64,000 nt of DNA from contig NZ_JACHNC010000001.1 in assembly GCF_014205215.1 (NCBI RefSeq), forward strand, positions 8,924,501 through 8,988,500, given 5' to 3'. The DNA comes from Actinoplanes lobatus (GTDB taxonomy: Bacteria; Actinomycetota; Actinomycetes; Mycobacteriales; Micromonosporaceae). Below the pieces are notes generated by a model. The model made no database searches and was not told the DNA's origin. It worked only from the letters and a program-made list of their open reading frames with translations. A program made the translations under genes and the position numbers. Of this stretch, positions 52,889 through 61,635 are shown piece by piece; the stretch's first letter is position 1, and each line of letters begins with the position of its first letter.

Positions 52889-53254
52889 ATGAGTAGACCC
52901 GTGCAGATTCAGTTGCCGACCGGTGAGGTCGTCTGGGCGCGGCTCGACACCGCGGGCTCCGGGCCGTCCGACGTGTCGTCGGTCAACAAGGTGCTCCAGG
53001 TCGATGTGGACGAATTCCGCAACACGATCCGCGGTGTCACGCACAGCCTGCGGGCCGCCATCGACGACCTGGTGCCGGACCAGGTGCAGATCGAATTCGG
53101 TCTGGAGCTGGCCGTGAAGACCGGCAAGATCACCAGCATGCTGGCCGAGGCGGGCGGCAAGGCCACCGTCAAGGTGGCTCTCACCTGGGCCGGGAAGTCC
53201 CCCGCCGAGGCCGTCGTCACTCCCCTGCCCACGGCGGACGGCGAGGACGGCTGA
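52889..53254 (+). CDS. Trypsin-co-occurring domain 1 (CU044_2847) protein
   Basis: A 121-residue protein: VQIQLPTGEVVWARLD, then DVDEFRNTIRGVTHSLRAAI, then VQIEFGLELAVKTGKITSMLAEAGGKATVKV. This is the Trypco1 pattern (E-F-G-x-E-L/V... K-x-G... I/V-x-K-x-x-x-A-x-x-x-x-V-x-L). Family members are encoded directly before trypsin-VMAP proteins in actinobacterial ternary conflict systems. Probably a small adaptor or signal carrier. It starts after the GNAT gene with GAGG upstream and is followed 4 bases later by the trypsin-VMAP gene. Confidence 0.85.
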   Translation: MSRPVQIQLPTGEVVWARLDTAGSGPSDVSSVNKVLQVDVDEFRNTIRGVTHSLRAAIDDLVPDQVQIEFGLELAVKTGKITSMLAEAGGKATVKVALTWAGKSPAEAVVTPLPTADGEDG

Positions 53255-53258
53255 ATCG

Positions 53259-55103
53259 TTGACCGACGCGCGGACCGAGCTGCGGAAACTCGCCGAGCGA
53301 TGCCTGGTCCACATCACCGGTCCGGCGGTCGCCGGATCCGGGGTGTGGATCGCGCCCGGCGTGCTGCTCACCTGCGCCCACGTGGTCCCGGACGGTACCG
53401 GCAGCCCGGTCACGATGACCTGGGACGGGCAGTCGCTGTCCGGCACGGTTACCGAGCACACGCCGAACACGTCGTTCGACGACGTGTGGACCTTCCCCGA
53501 CCTGGCGATCGTCACGGTCACGGACCCGCCGGCCCATCCGTGCGCCTGGCTCAGCGACGACGAACCGTCCGAAGGCGCCGACGTCGTGGCGCTCGGCCAC
53601 TCCGACGAGCTGGACGGCGTGCTGCGGCCATCGGTCAAGGACGGGCAGGTCCGCGGCTACCACCAGGTCGAGACCGGACGGCTGTGGCTGTTCAAGGCCA
53701 ACGAGGTGCGATCCGGCATGTCCGGCGGACCGGTGCTGGACCTGGCCACCGGCGCGATCTGCGCCATCGTGAAATCGACCATGCGAGAGGACGCCGACCG
53801 CGGCGGCTATCTGATCCCGTTGCGCGGGCTGCGCGACCTGGACCGGCTGTCCCGGCTGCGCCTGGTCGCCGCCACCGACCGGTTCCACCGGCAGGACCTG
53901 CGCTGGGCCGCGGTCCGGTCCCGCCTGACGGCCACCACACCGCACACGCTGTCGCCCCGCGAGACGGCGAAACTGTTCGGGCTGCTCGCCGAGTTCCCGG
54001 CCGGTGACGAACCGGAGCTGCGCCGCCTCTACGCCGACTGCGCCAGCACCGGGCGGCCACCGGAACACCCGCCGGGCACCCTGCGCGACGTGGCGCTCGC
54101 CCTGCTCGACAGCGGCGGCCCCGGAGCGACCGACGGTGTCGTACCGCTGCTGAAGCTCAGCCACCGCCTCGCCGGAACCGGCGCCGCACCGCACGAGGCC
54201 GGACTGCGCGAATGGGCCGACGACTTCGCCACCCGGCACGGCCGGGCCGCCGAGCTCATCGCCATCCGGGAGGCGGCCCCGGCGCACCCGGCGGCCGGGA
54301 TCGTCACCGTCGAGATCGCGCCCGGGCTCAACGACCCGGACCGGTACCGGCTGCGGATCACCGTGACCGGCGGTGCCGGCGACCGGCGGGTCACCTACGC
54401 CGACGACGATCCGGCGCACACCCTCGACGAGATGCGGGCGCTGGTCCCGGTAAAGCTCGGCGTCGCCCTCAGCGGAGTGCCGGACGACAGCGTGATCGAG
54501 TTCGCCGTACCGTACGAGCTGTTCGACGAGCCGTTCGAGGACCTGCCGACCGACTCGTTCACCGATCTGGGGTGCACGTACCGGGTGGTGCTGCGCGACC
54601 TGGACCGGCAGATCGACCCAGCCGTCCGGGACCGGTGGAACCTGCGCTGGAAACACCTCGACAGCGGCGCTGGGCGGACCCGCTGGGCGGGCTGCGTGGA
54701 AGACCTGACCCAGAAACAGTTCGCGGCCGAGCTGCGGCTCGCCCCGGAGATCGCGGCCGTCCTGCTGACCCGGCGGCCCTCCGCCCACCCCACGCTCGCC
54801 GGGATGACCGAGGTCGCGCTGCGGCTCGGTGTGCCGGTCCTGGCCTGGACCCGCGACCCGTGCGCCGGCCACGAACGGGGCGACTGTTCCGGCCACCGCT
54901 TCCGGGAGGCGTTCAGCGGCCCGGCCGCGACCGCCCTCGCCGACGTGAGCCTGCCCGCCCTCGTACAGCGGCTGCGCCTCACCTCGGAGCTGCGCGACGC
55001 CGGGCCGGACGCCGACGCGTGCCGCGGTGTGGTGCTGCTCTGGGACCGGCCGCCCACACCGGCCGCGCCGCTGATGAGCCCCGCGATGACAGGACGGCAG
55101 TAG
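53259..55103 (+). CDS. Trypsin-like protease fused to VMAP domain
   Basis: A 614-residue protein starting at TTG. Residues ~15-185 are a trypsin-fold serine protease with H41 (LLTCAHVV), D81 (FPDLAIV) and S155 (RSGMSGGPV). The middle is helical (~225-345). Residues ~345-614 match the VMAP C-terminal domain (vWA-MoxR-associated protein): IEFAVPYELFDEPFED, LTRRPSAHPTL and VVLLWDRPP near the end. Family role: a protease module linked to a MoxR ATPase and a vWA protein, proposed to act on invasion. No signal peptide, so cytosolic. Ends one codon before the MoxR ATG. Confidence 0.85.
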   Translation: MTDARTELRKLAERCLVHITGPAVAGSGVWIAPGVLLTCAHVVPDGTGSPVTMTWDGQSLSGTVTEHTPNTSFDDVWTFPDLAIVTVTDPPAHPCAWLSDDEPSEGADVVALGHSDELDGVLRPSVKDGQVRGYHQVETGRLWLFKANEVRSGMSGGPVLDLATGAICAIVKSTMREDADRGGYLIPLRGLRDLDRLSRLRLVAATDRFHRQDLRWAAVRSRLTATTPHTLSPRETAKLFGLLAEFPAGDEPELRRLYADCASTGRPPEHPPGTLRDVALALLDSGGPGATDGVVPLLKLSHRLAGTGAAPHEAGLREWADDFATRHGRAAELIAIREAAPAHPAAGIVTVEIAPGLNDPDRYRLRITVTGGAGDRRVTYADDDPAHTLDEMRALVPVKLGVALSGVPDDSVIEFAVPYELFDEPFEDLPTDSFTDLGCTYRVVLRDLDRQIDPAVRDRWNLRWKHLDSGAGRTRWAGCVEDLTQKQFAAELRLAPEIAAVLLTRRPSAHPTLAGMTEVALRLGVPVLAWTRDPCAGHERGDCSGHRFREAFSGPAATALADVSLPALVQRLRLTSELRDAGPDADACRGVVLLWDRPPTPAAPLMSPAMTGRQ

Positions 55104-56081
55104 ATGATACAGCAGATCTTCCGCGGTGACGGCGGCAGCCACGAGTGGGAGCTGCCCGAGCCCCCGCCGTGGCGACGTTTCGCCGGGGAGCCACTCGACA
55201 CCGCGCCCTACGACGACGACTGGGCGGTGAGCCACCCGAACGAGGTGGAGCGGGCGCGGGCGTACCGGCCGGGTAGCCGCGAGGTGGAGATCGTCGACCT
55301 TGCGATCCTGCTTCGCCGCCCGATCCTGATCACCGGGCGGCCCGGAACCGGCAAGTCGACACTCGCCTACGCCATCGCCCACGAGCTGGGGCTCGGGCCG
55401 GTGCTGCGCTGGCCGATCACCAGCCGCACCACGTTGCAGGACGGCCTCTACCGGTACGACGCGATCGGCCGCCTCCAGGACGCCAACCTGCCGCCGGAGG
55501 AGCGCCCGGCCGCCGGAATCGGCCAGTACATCCAGCTCGGCCCGCTCGGCACCGCCCTGCTCCCGACCCGGCTGCCCCGGGTGCTGCTGATCGACGAGAT
55601 CGACAAGAGCGACATCGACCTGCCCAACGACCTGCTCACCATTCTGGAGGAGGGCGAGTTCCCGATCCCCGAGCTCCAGAGGGTCGCCGACCGGGTCGCC
55701 TCGGTGCCGGTCGGCGTGGACCGCAGCACCCGCACCGCGCCGGTGCACGGTGGCACAGTCCGGTGCAGCACCTTCCCGATCGTGCTGATGACCAGCAACG
55801 GCGAACGCGACTTCCCGCCCGCCTTCCTGCGCCGGTGCCTCCAGCTGGACATCCCGGACCCGGCGCCGGAGCAGCTCGCCGCCATCGTCGAGGCCCACCT
55901 CGGCGCGGAGGTGCTGGCCGCCGCCCAGGGTCTCATCGACGACTTCCTGAAGCGCCGCTCGACCGGTGAGATGGCCACCGACCAGCTGCTCAACGCCATC
56001 TTCGCGGTGATGAGCAACGGCACGGCCGACCGCGACGAGCTGGCCGCCCTGGTCATGCGACACCTCGGAACGCCGGGCTGA
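55104..56081 (+). CDS. MoxR-type AAA+ ATPase
   Basis: A 325-residue AAA ATPase: Walker A GRPGTGKSTLA (78-88), Walker B VLLIDEIDKSD (160-170), sensor IVLMTSNGERDFP and the arginine finger in FLRRCLQLDIPDP. MoxR-family enzymes remodel partner complexes through vWA proteins that bind their substrates. The start abuts the trypsin-VMAP stop without a gap, and the stop overlaps the next ATG by one base (TGATG), so the four genes form one coupled unit. Confidence 0.92.
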   Translation: MIQQIFRGDGGSHEWELPEPPPWRRFAGEPLDTAPYDDDWAVSHPNEVERARAYRPGSREVEIVDLAILLRRPILITGRPGTGKSTLAYAIAHELGLGPVLRWPITSRTTLQDGLYRYDAIGRLQDANLPPEERPAAGIGQYIQLGPLGTALLPTRLPRVLLIDEIDKSDIDLPNDLLTILEEGEFPIPELQRVADRVASVPVGVDRSTRTAPVHGGTVRCSTFPIVLMTSNGERDFPPAFLRRCLQLDIPDPAPEQLAAIVEAHLGAEVLAAAQGLIDDFLKRRSTGEMATDQLLNAIFAVMSNGTADRDELAALVMRHLGTPG

Positions 56082-59000
56082 TGTCGGTCGCCGGGCTGAT
56101 CGAGACCCTCCAGCGGGCGGGCCTGTCCCCGACCGGCCGGGAGGTTGCCGAGGCTCTGTGGCTGGCCCGTCATCTCCACGTCGCCCCGACCACCCCGTCG
56201 CCCGCGCCTTCGCGGCCCGCCGACGCGCCACCCACCGATCTCGCCGAGCCGTCGCCGGCGCTCTCACCATCTGCCGAGTCGGTGCCGATCGCGGTTCCGA
56301 GCCCGGCAGCGGGGGCCGAACCGGTGCCCGCCTTCCCGGTGCGCAGCCCGGCGCCGCCCGGACTGCCCGATCCGCGCGGGCTGCAACGTGCGCTGCGGCC
56401 GCTGCGCCGCCGGGTTCCGTCACCGCGACGGCGGGTGCTCGACGAGGCGGCCACGGCCCGGTTCATCGCCGGCAGCGGGGTGTGGGCGCCGATCCTCGCG
56501 CCCGCCGCGGAACGCCGGTTCGAGGCGGTCCTGGCGGTCGACACGTCACCGTCGATGGCGGTGTGGCGGCAACTCGAAGCGGATCTGGCCCGGCTGCTGA
56601 GCCGCTCGGGGGCGTTCCGGGATGTGCGGCTCTGCCGCCTGGACGGGTCCGCCGAAACCCTCACCGTGCGGACCGGGCGCTCCGGCGTGTTGCGGCCGGC
56701 CCAGCTGATCGACGGCGCCCGGCGGCGGATCTTCCTGCTGCTCACCGACGCGGTCGGGGCGCGGTGGCACGACGGGAGCGCGGCCCGGGAGATCGCCGGG
56801 TGGGCGCGGACCGGGCCGATGGCGGTGCTCCAGCCGCTGCCGGAGCAACTGTGGTCACGTACCGGGTTGCCCGGACGGGCCGCCCGGGTCACGGTCACCG
56901 GAACCGGCGTCGCCAACGAGGCCTGGTCCGTGCGTTATCGGCGGGCGGCTCCGGAGGCCGGGGTTGCGGTGCCGGTGCTCGGCCTGACGGCGGGCGCGTG
57001 GCGGTCCTGGATCCGGGTCGTCGCGGGTCGGGCGGACGGCGTCCCCCTCGCGATCGCGACGCTGGCGCCGGCTCAGCCGTCCGTTCCGGCCTGGGAGGAC
57101 GAACCGTCCGGCGAGCCGGTCGAGGGCTTCCGGGCCTCCGCGTCTCCCGCCGCGTACCAACTGGCCGTCTGCCTGTCGGCGGTCCCGCTGACCCTGGACA
57201 CGATGCGCCTGGTCCAGCACGCGGTGGTCGGCGCCCCACCGTCCGCCCTGGCCGAGGTCCTCCTCGGTGGCCTGCTGATCCGCACCGGCGACGAGTCCTT
57301 CGAGTTCATCGAGGACGCTCGCGAGCGCCTCCTCGACGAACTGCGCCGCTCCGAGGCCACCCGGATCGTCCGGGTGATGTCGTCCTACCTGGCCGAGCAC
57401 GCCGGAACGGCCGGCCCGTCCTTTCCAGCGCTCCTCCCCGACGTCTCCGGCTACCTCCAAGTCCCAGCAGAGACCTTCGCCTGGCTCCCCACAAGCGTGG
57501 TTCAACGCCTCGGCCTGCGACCACGTCAGTCAATCCTCGAGCCGGAAGACGGGTCTTCACCAGGTGATCGGGCGACGTCACCCCACTCGCCTCACCAGGC
57601 TCAGGCCCCAGCCTCTCCGTCATTCCCGCGGCCGGGCCAGACGCCCGCAGAGGCGGAGTCGCCCGCATTCCTGCAGAATCTGTCTCTGGAGGCGTTGATC
57701 GAGCAGGCCGGGGCGGCGCATCGTGCGTTGTTGCGGGATCTGACCGTGTTCGAGCTGCCAGTGCCGGAGCCGGTGGCCGCCCTGCTGGCCGAACGTGTCG
57801 GGGGCTCGGCGACCCGGTTGTGGGGGTTGGGTCTACTCGACGTCTCCCCCGACGCTTACGACCCGCAACAGCCGGCGCTGGCGGTCAACGCGCTGGCCGC
57901 CGGGCGTATCGATCCGCTCAATGCCGCCGAGATCGCCGATCTGGCCCGGCTGGTGGCCGAGCCGCTGTATGCCTCCTGGGGCGGCGCCGAGAAAATCAGC
58001 CGGGATCCCGGATTGGATCTGCAGTTGACCCGGCTCGCCTTGCACGCCGACACCCCACGGATCGTCGCCGACTGCGCTACCGGTGCCATGGAGGCGCTGT
58101 GGTCCGGCCCCGCTGTCGATGCGTTTCGGCTGGGCCAGGAGGCCATCGCCCTGCTCGACCGGCATCAGGTGCCGCTGTCGTTGCTGCTTCTGCGGCGGGT
58201 CGCCGGCGCCGCGCAAACCAGTGGGGACGGTGACGCTGCCGGGCAGTTGTACGGTCGGGCGAGTCGGCAGGCGCAAACCGACGACCCCGACCAGATCGAC
58301 CCCCTCGATCGGGCACATGTCAGCGCCGAGCACGCCACCTATTTGATCGGCCGTGGTGACCTGCCGCAGGCTGAACGACTGCTTCGGCAAGCCCACGACC
58401 TGTTCACCTCCGCCGGATCCGACGACGAAGCCGCCGCCTGCCAAGGGATCATCGCCGACATCTTCGTCCTGCGTGGTGACTACGACGAGGCCCTGCGCAT
58501 ACGCCGCGAAGTCGAGTTGCCGGTTTACCAACGGCTCGGCGACACCCGCTCGGCTGCCCTCACCTGGGGCAGCATCGCCGACATCCTCCACCAGCGCGGC
58601 GAATACGACGAGGCCCTGCGCATCCACAACGAGCAAACGCTGCCGGTGTACCAACGGCTCGGCGACACCCGCTCGGCTGCCCTCACCTGGGGCAACATCG
58701 CCGACATCCTCCACCAGCGCGGCGAATACGACGAGGCCCTGCGCATCCACAACGAGCAAACGCTGCCGGTGTACCAACGGCTCGGCGACACCCGCTCGGC
58801 TGCCCTCACCTGGGGCAGGATCGCCGACATCCTCCACCAGCGCGGCGAATACGACGAGGCCCTGCGCATACGCCGCGGAATGCAGCTGCCGGTGTACGAA
58901 CGACTCGGCGACACCCGGTCAGCTGCGATCACCTGGGACAACATCGCCGACATCCTCTACCGGCGCGGCGAATACGACGAAGCTCTCCAGATACGCCAAG

Positions 59001-59347
59001 AGAAGGTGCTGCCGGTCAATGAGAGGCACAACGACCTGGACGGCATCGCCAACACCACCTTGGGTATCGCGCAGATACAACTACAACAACAGGACTTCTC
59101 CTCAGCGTTGCCCAACCTGCTCAAGGCATTCGAGATCCTCGAACGCCTGCAACGGCCCGATGGAATCGCTGTCGTTGGCGTCACCCTTGGCGAGCTTCTG
59201 GCTGCCATTGGGGAACCAGACAGCGCCCGGAAAGTGTGGGAGAAGAGCCTCGCGGCGGCAACCAAGATCGGGTTCACAGATCTCATCGAGCGGATCAGTG
59301 CACTGTTACGGAACATCGACTCCGAGCCCCGCCCGGTAGACGGCTGA
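56081..59347 (+). CDS. SAV_2336-type vWA protein with winged-helix and TPR C-terminus
   Basis: A 1088-residue protein. Residues ~1-35 are a short helical region (LIETLQRAGLSPTGREVAEAL), then a Pro-rich linker and the conserved RALRPLRRRVPS. The vWA domain (~140-340) carries the MIDAS DxSxS as D154, S156, S158. Residues ~370-480 are helical. After another Pro-rich linker (~485-525), LLRDLTVFELPVPEPVAAL with WGLGLLDV resembles the winged helix that follows STAND ATPases, and from ~700 TPRs run to the end. There is no P-loop, so the MoxR neighbour would supply ATPase activity. Four TPR units are nearly identical in DNA. Confidence 0.8.
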   Translation: MSVAGLIETLQRAGLSPTGREVAEALWLARHLHVAPTTPSPAPSRPADAPPTDLAEPSPALSPSAESVPIAVPSPAAGAEPVPAFPVRSPAPPGLPDPRGLQRALRPLRRRVPSPRRRVLDEAATARFIAGSGVWAPILAPAAERRFEAVLAVDTSPSMAVWRQLEADLARLLSRSGAFRDVRLCRLDGSAETLTVRTGRSGVLRPAQLIDGARRRIFLLLTDAVGARWHDGSAAREIAGWARTGPMAVLQPLPEQLWSRTGLPGRAARVTVTGTGVANEAWSVRYRRAAPEAGVAVPVLGLTAGAWRSWIRVVAGRADGVPLAIATLAPAQPSVPAWEDEPSGEPVEGFRASASPAAYQLAVCLSAVPLTLDTMRLVQHAVVGAPPSALAEVLLGGLLIRTGDESFEFIEDARERLLDELRRSEATRIVRVMSSYLAEHAGTAGPSFPALLPDVSGYLQVPAETFAWLPTSVVQRLGLRPRQSILEPEDGSSPGDRATSPHSPHQAQAPASPSFPRPGQTPAEAESPAFLQNLSLEALIEQAGAAHRALLRDLTVFELPVPEPVAALLAERVGGSATRLWGLGLLDVSPDAYDPQQPALAVNALAAGRIDPLNAAEIADLARLVAEPLYASWGGAEKISRDPGLDLQLTRLALHADTPRIVADCATGAMEALWSGPAVDAFRLGQEAIALLDRHQVPLSLLLLRRVAGAAQTSGDGDAAGQLYGRASRQAQTDDPDQIDPLDRAHVSAEHATYLIGRGDLPQAERLLRQAHDLFTSAGSDDEAAACQGIIADIFVLRGDYDEALRIRREVELPVYQRLGDTRSAALTWGSIADILHQRGEYDEALRIHNEQTLPVYQRLGDTRSAALTWGNIADILHQRGEYDEALRIHNEQTLPVYQRLGDTRSAALTWGRIADILHQRGEYDEALRIRRGMQLPVYERLGDTRSAAITWDNIADILYRRGEYDEALQIRQEKVLPVNERHNDLDGIANTTLGIAQIQLQQQDFSSALPNLLKAFEILERLQRPDGIAVVGVTLGELLAAIGEPDSARKVWEKSLAAATKIGFTDLIERISALLRNIDSEPRPVDG
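58532..59023 (+). repeat. Four tandem 123-bp TPR-coding repeats
   Basis: Units start at 58532, 58655, 58778 and 58901, each encoding 41 residues beginning RLGDTRSAA and containing RGEYDEALRI. The first three units are almost identical at the DNA level including third positions; the fourth is diverging. A fifth, degenerate unit follows. Confidence 0.9.
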
Positions 59348-59459
59348 TCGCGGACATCAGACAGGCCACTGCGGCCTTGACCCGGAAGACGGCCGCTGGA
59401 ACCAGCGGAGGCGGTCGTCGTGTGGTTGAGGGCGGCGTCGCGCGTACCGGAAGGAAAGA

Positions 59460-59491
59460 TCACGGTGGGTGAGCGGCGGCACCCACCGTGA
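59460..59491 (-). terminator. Intrinsic terminator after the ABC permease gene
   Basis: A perfect 12-bp stem (59460-59471 with 59480-59491), 8-base loop, followed on the minus strand by TCTTTCCTTCC. It lies between two convergent genes and may also serve the vWA-TPR gene from the other side. Confidence 0.8.
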
Positions 59492-59500
59492 CCAGGCGGG

Positions 59501-60103
59501 TCAGTCGCCGGAGAGGTCTCGGCGGATGGACCAGGCGGCGATCGGCAGGGAGCCGGCCGTCCAGATGGAGACCCAGAGCAGGCCGCGGGTGGAGCCGCTG
59601 GCGGCGGCCAGGAAGGCGCTGAAGATCATGTCGCCTTCGAGCTGGTAGAGGATGCCTTCGATGAAGAGCAACCAGCCCAGCCAGCCGGCGATGAGCCACA
59701 GCGGTTTGCGGACGACGGTCGCGTTGGCCACGCCGAAGATCGCGAGCAGTGGGGCGACGACGAGGGTGGCGAGGTAACGGTCCACTTTGCCGGTGGCGAG
59801 GACGCCGATGCCGCTGATCGCGACCAGCGCCACGCCGAGGAGCACCGCCACCGCGGCCTGTGCGGCGAGCACCTTGAGGCGGTTGGGCTGGCCGAGGAAG
59901 AGCAGCATGGCGGTGCGGTGCTGGTAGTGCTGGCAGGTGACCATGATGGCGATGCCGAAGGTGCCGATGCCGGCCATCAGGGCCCAGAACTCGTCGCTCA
60001 GGTAGCCGGAGCACGCGGCGATGAAGGCGAAGCCGAGCAGGGCGAGGACGGAGGCGCGGACGGTGGCGGTGCGGTAGAGCTCGCTGCGCAGTACGGCGAT
60101 CAT
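59501..60103 (-). CDS. ABC transporter permease (ABC-2 type)
   Basis: A 200-residue integral membrane protein with about six hydrophobic helices (ASVLALLGFAFIAACSGYL, FWALMAGIGTFGIAIMV, AAVAVLLGVALVAISGIGVL, TLVVAPLLAIFGVA, LIAGWLGWLLFIEGIL, LWVSIWTAGSLPIAAW). The start MIAVLRSELYRTATVRAS and the RTAMLLFLGQPNRLKVLAAQ cytoplasmic loop are typical of ABC-2 permeases in which the membrane part is a separate gene. It overlaps the ATPase gene by 4 bases. Substrate unknown. Confidence 0.85.
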   Translation of the reverse strand: MIAVLRSELYRTATVRASVLALLGFAFIAACSGYLSDEFWALMAGIGTFGIAIMVTCQHYQHRTAMLLFLGQPNRLKVLAAQAAVAVLLGVALVAISGIGVLATGKVDRYLATLVVAPLLAIFGVANATVVRKPLWLIAGWLGWLLFIEGILYQLEGDMIFSAFLAAASGSTRGLLWVSIWTAGSLPIAAWSIRRDLSGD

Positions 60104-60972
60104 CGGGCCTCCGCCACGCTCAGGAAGACGTCTTCGAGGTGCTGGGTCTCGGCGACGAGTTCGTAGATCGGGATCCGCTGTTCGAGGGCGATGTCGCCGG
60201 CCTGTTCGGGGCTGAGGCCGGCCACGTAGAGGGCCTGGCGTTCGGTGGTGACCGTGGCGCCGGCCTGCTCGTACGCCGTGGCGAGCCGTTCGTGGTCGCC
60301 GCCGCGTACGCGCAGCTGGGTGCCGGCGCGCAGTTCGTCGAGGGGGCCGGCGCGCAGCACGCGGCCCTCGCCGATGATGACCACGTCGTCGACGAGGAGT
60401 TCCAGTTCGCTGAGCAGGTGGCTGGAGATGAGCACGGTGCCGCCGGCGTACGCGTGGTCGCGCAGCAGCCCGCGCAGCCAGGCCATGCCGGGCGGGTCGA
60501 GGCCGTTGGCCGGTTCGTCGAGGATCAGCACGGACGGTTCGCCGAGCAGGGCGGTCGCCACGGAGAGGCGCTGGCGCATGCCGAGTGAGTACTCGCCGGA
60601 GCGTTTGCCGCCCGCGTCCTCGAGGCCGACGTACTCGAGCAGGGCCGTCGCCCGTTCCCGGGAGGCGCCGCTGAGTTTGGCCTGGGTCATCATGTGGGCG
60701 TAGCCGGTCTGGCCGGGGTGGCTCAGTCCCTGTTCGAGGACGGCGCCGACCTGCCGCAGTGGGTTCTTCAGGTCCCGGTAGCGGCTGCCGTTGATCAGGG
60801 CCTGGCCGCGGGTGGGCCTGGTGAGGCCGAGCAGCATCCGCAGCGTGGTGCTCTTGCCGGAGCCGTTGAGCCCGAGCAGGCCGGTCACCCGGCCCGGGGC
60901 GGCGGTGAACGTCACGTCGCGGACGGCGTCCACCCGGCCGTAGGTCTTCGTCAACTCACGGGTTTCGATCAT
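60100..60972 (-). CDS. ABC transporter ATP-binding protein
   Basis: A 290-residue ABC ATPase of the DrrA/CcmA class: Walker A LLGLNGSGKSTT, Q-loop VGAVLEQG, signature YSLGMRQRLSVA, Walker B VLILDEPANGLDP, and H-loop LISSHLL. The ~70-residue C-terminal extension (GTQLRVRGGDHERL, VAETQHLEDVFL) is typical of the class. With the permease it should form a small-molecule or antibiotic-type exporter. A TAATCT hexamer 5 bases before the ATG gives a leaderless start, and a regulator half-site lies upstream. Confidence 0.92.
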   Translation of the reverse strand: MIETRELTKTYGRVDAVRDVTFTAAPGRVTGLLGLNGSGKSTTLRMLLGLTRPTRGQALINGSRYRDLKNPLRQVGAVLEQGLSHPGQTGYAHMMTQAKLSGASRERATALLEYVGLEDAGGKRSGEYSLGMRQRLSVATALLGEPSVLILDEPANGLDPPGMAWLRGLLRDHAYAGGTVLISSHLLSELELLVDDVVIIGEGRVLRAGPLDELRAGTQLRVRGGDHERLATAYEQAGATVTTERQALYVAGLSPEQAGDIALEQRIPIYELVAETQHLEDVFLSVAEAR

Positions 60973-60977
60973 CGCGA

Positions 60978-60983
60978 AGATTA
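60978..60983 (-). promoter_or_regulatory. -10 element (TAATCT) for the ABC transporter genes
   Basis: TANNNT hexamer on the minus strand, 5 bases before the ATG at 60972. Confidence 0.4.
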
Positions 60984-60996
60984 TTAAGGACCGTGT

Positions 60997-61004
60997 CAAG
61001 TCAC
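60997..61004. promoter_or_regulatory. TetR half-site upstream of the ABC genes
   Basis: CAAGTCAC, identical to one arm of the palindrome at 61617-61632. It lies 13 bases upstream of the ABC -10 element, in the -35 region, and just outside the TetR stop codon. Confidence 0.45.
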
Positions 61005-61010
61005 CTAGCG

Positions 61011-61598
61011 TCACGAATCGGTAACGACTGCTTTCAGGAAGGCGTCGACGATGTCGTCCAGGGTGGGCAGGGCGCTCTGCGTGCCGGGGATCCGCGCGAT
61101 CGTCGTGGTGTCACGGATGGCGGCCAGCGCGAGCAGCAGCGCCTCCCGGAAGCCGGGGGTGCGAGCGTAGCCGGGCAGGGCCTGCTCCGCGACCCCGACG
61201 ATCCGGCGGGTGACGGCGGTGAGCGTCGCGGCGGTCATGGCGGCCGTGCCGGGATGCGTCCGGGCGAGCACCAGCAGCTCGGCGACCACGGCCAGCACCG
61301 GTGACGAGTAGCTGTCCCACATCCGGCGCAGCAGCAGCTCGGCACGCTGCCGCTCGGTGGCGCCCTCGACCGGCCGGGACGCGTCATCGAGCAGCCGCGT
61401 GGCGAGCCGGTTGATGGCCCCGTCGATGAGTGCCGTCTTGGTCGGGAAGTAGTGCTGTTGCAGGCCCTGACTGACCCCGGCGCGCTGGGCGACGCCGCGC
61501 GTGGTGGTGGCCGCGAACCCGACCGTGGCCAGGCTCTCCAGGGTGGCGTCGAGGAGCGCCTCGACGGCCTGCTCGCGGCGCTCGGCCCGGGATGCCAT
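61011..61598 (-). CDS. TetR family transcriptional regulator
   Basis: A 195-residue TetR regulator: helix-turn-helix TTTRGVAQRAGVSQGLQQHYFPTKTAL (in parts: GVAQRAGVSQG and HYFPTKTAL), then a helical C-terminal ligand domain (ALPGYARTPGFREALLLALA). The DNA-binding half is intact. It is divergent from the alpha-hydroxy-acid oxidase gene, and its leaderless promoter is overlapped by a perfect palindrome. Upstream of, and 38 bases from, the ABC operon, which carries a half-site. It probably represses itself, the oxidase and possibly the exporter. Confidence 0.92.
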   Translation of the reverse strand: MASRAERREQAVEALLDATLESLATVGFAATTTRGVAQRAGVSQGLQQHYFPTKTALIDGAINRLATRLLDDASRPVEGATERQRAELLLRRMWDSYSSPVLAVVAELLVLARTHPGTAAMTAATLTAVTRRIVGVAEQALPGYARTPGFREALLLALAAIRDTTTIARIPGTQSALPTLDDIVDAFLKAVVTDS

Positions 61599-61604
61599 AC
61601 CGGG

Positions 61605-61610
61605 ATCCTA
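61605..61610 (-). promoter_or_regulatory. -10 element (TAGGAT) for the tetR gene
   Basis: TANNNT hexamer on the minus strand, 6 bases before the ATG at 61598. Confidence 0.5.
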
Positions 61611-61616
61611 GCTTTT

Positions 61617-61632
61617 CAAGTCACGTGACTTG
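61617..61632. promoter_or_regulatory. Perfect 16-bp palindrome, TetR operator candidate
   Basis: CAAGTCACGTGACTTG in the 71-base gap between the divergent tetR and oxidase genes. It ends 3 bases before the oxidase -10 hexamer and begins 6 bases upstream of the tetR one, so one bound dimer pair would cover both promoters. Confidence 0.75.
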
Positions 61633-61635
61633 GTT

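Noticed and set aside
53217..56423. 1068-codon minus-strand frame opposite the VMAP and MoxR genes
   Set aside because: Shadow frame: all recognisable motifs are on the plus strand.
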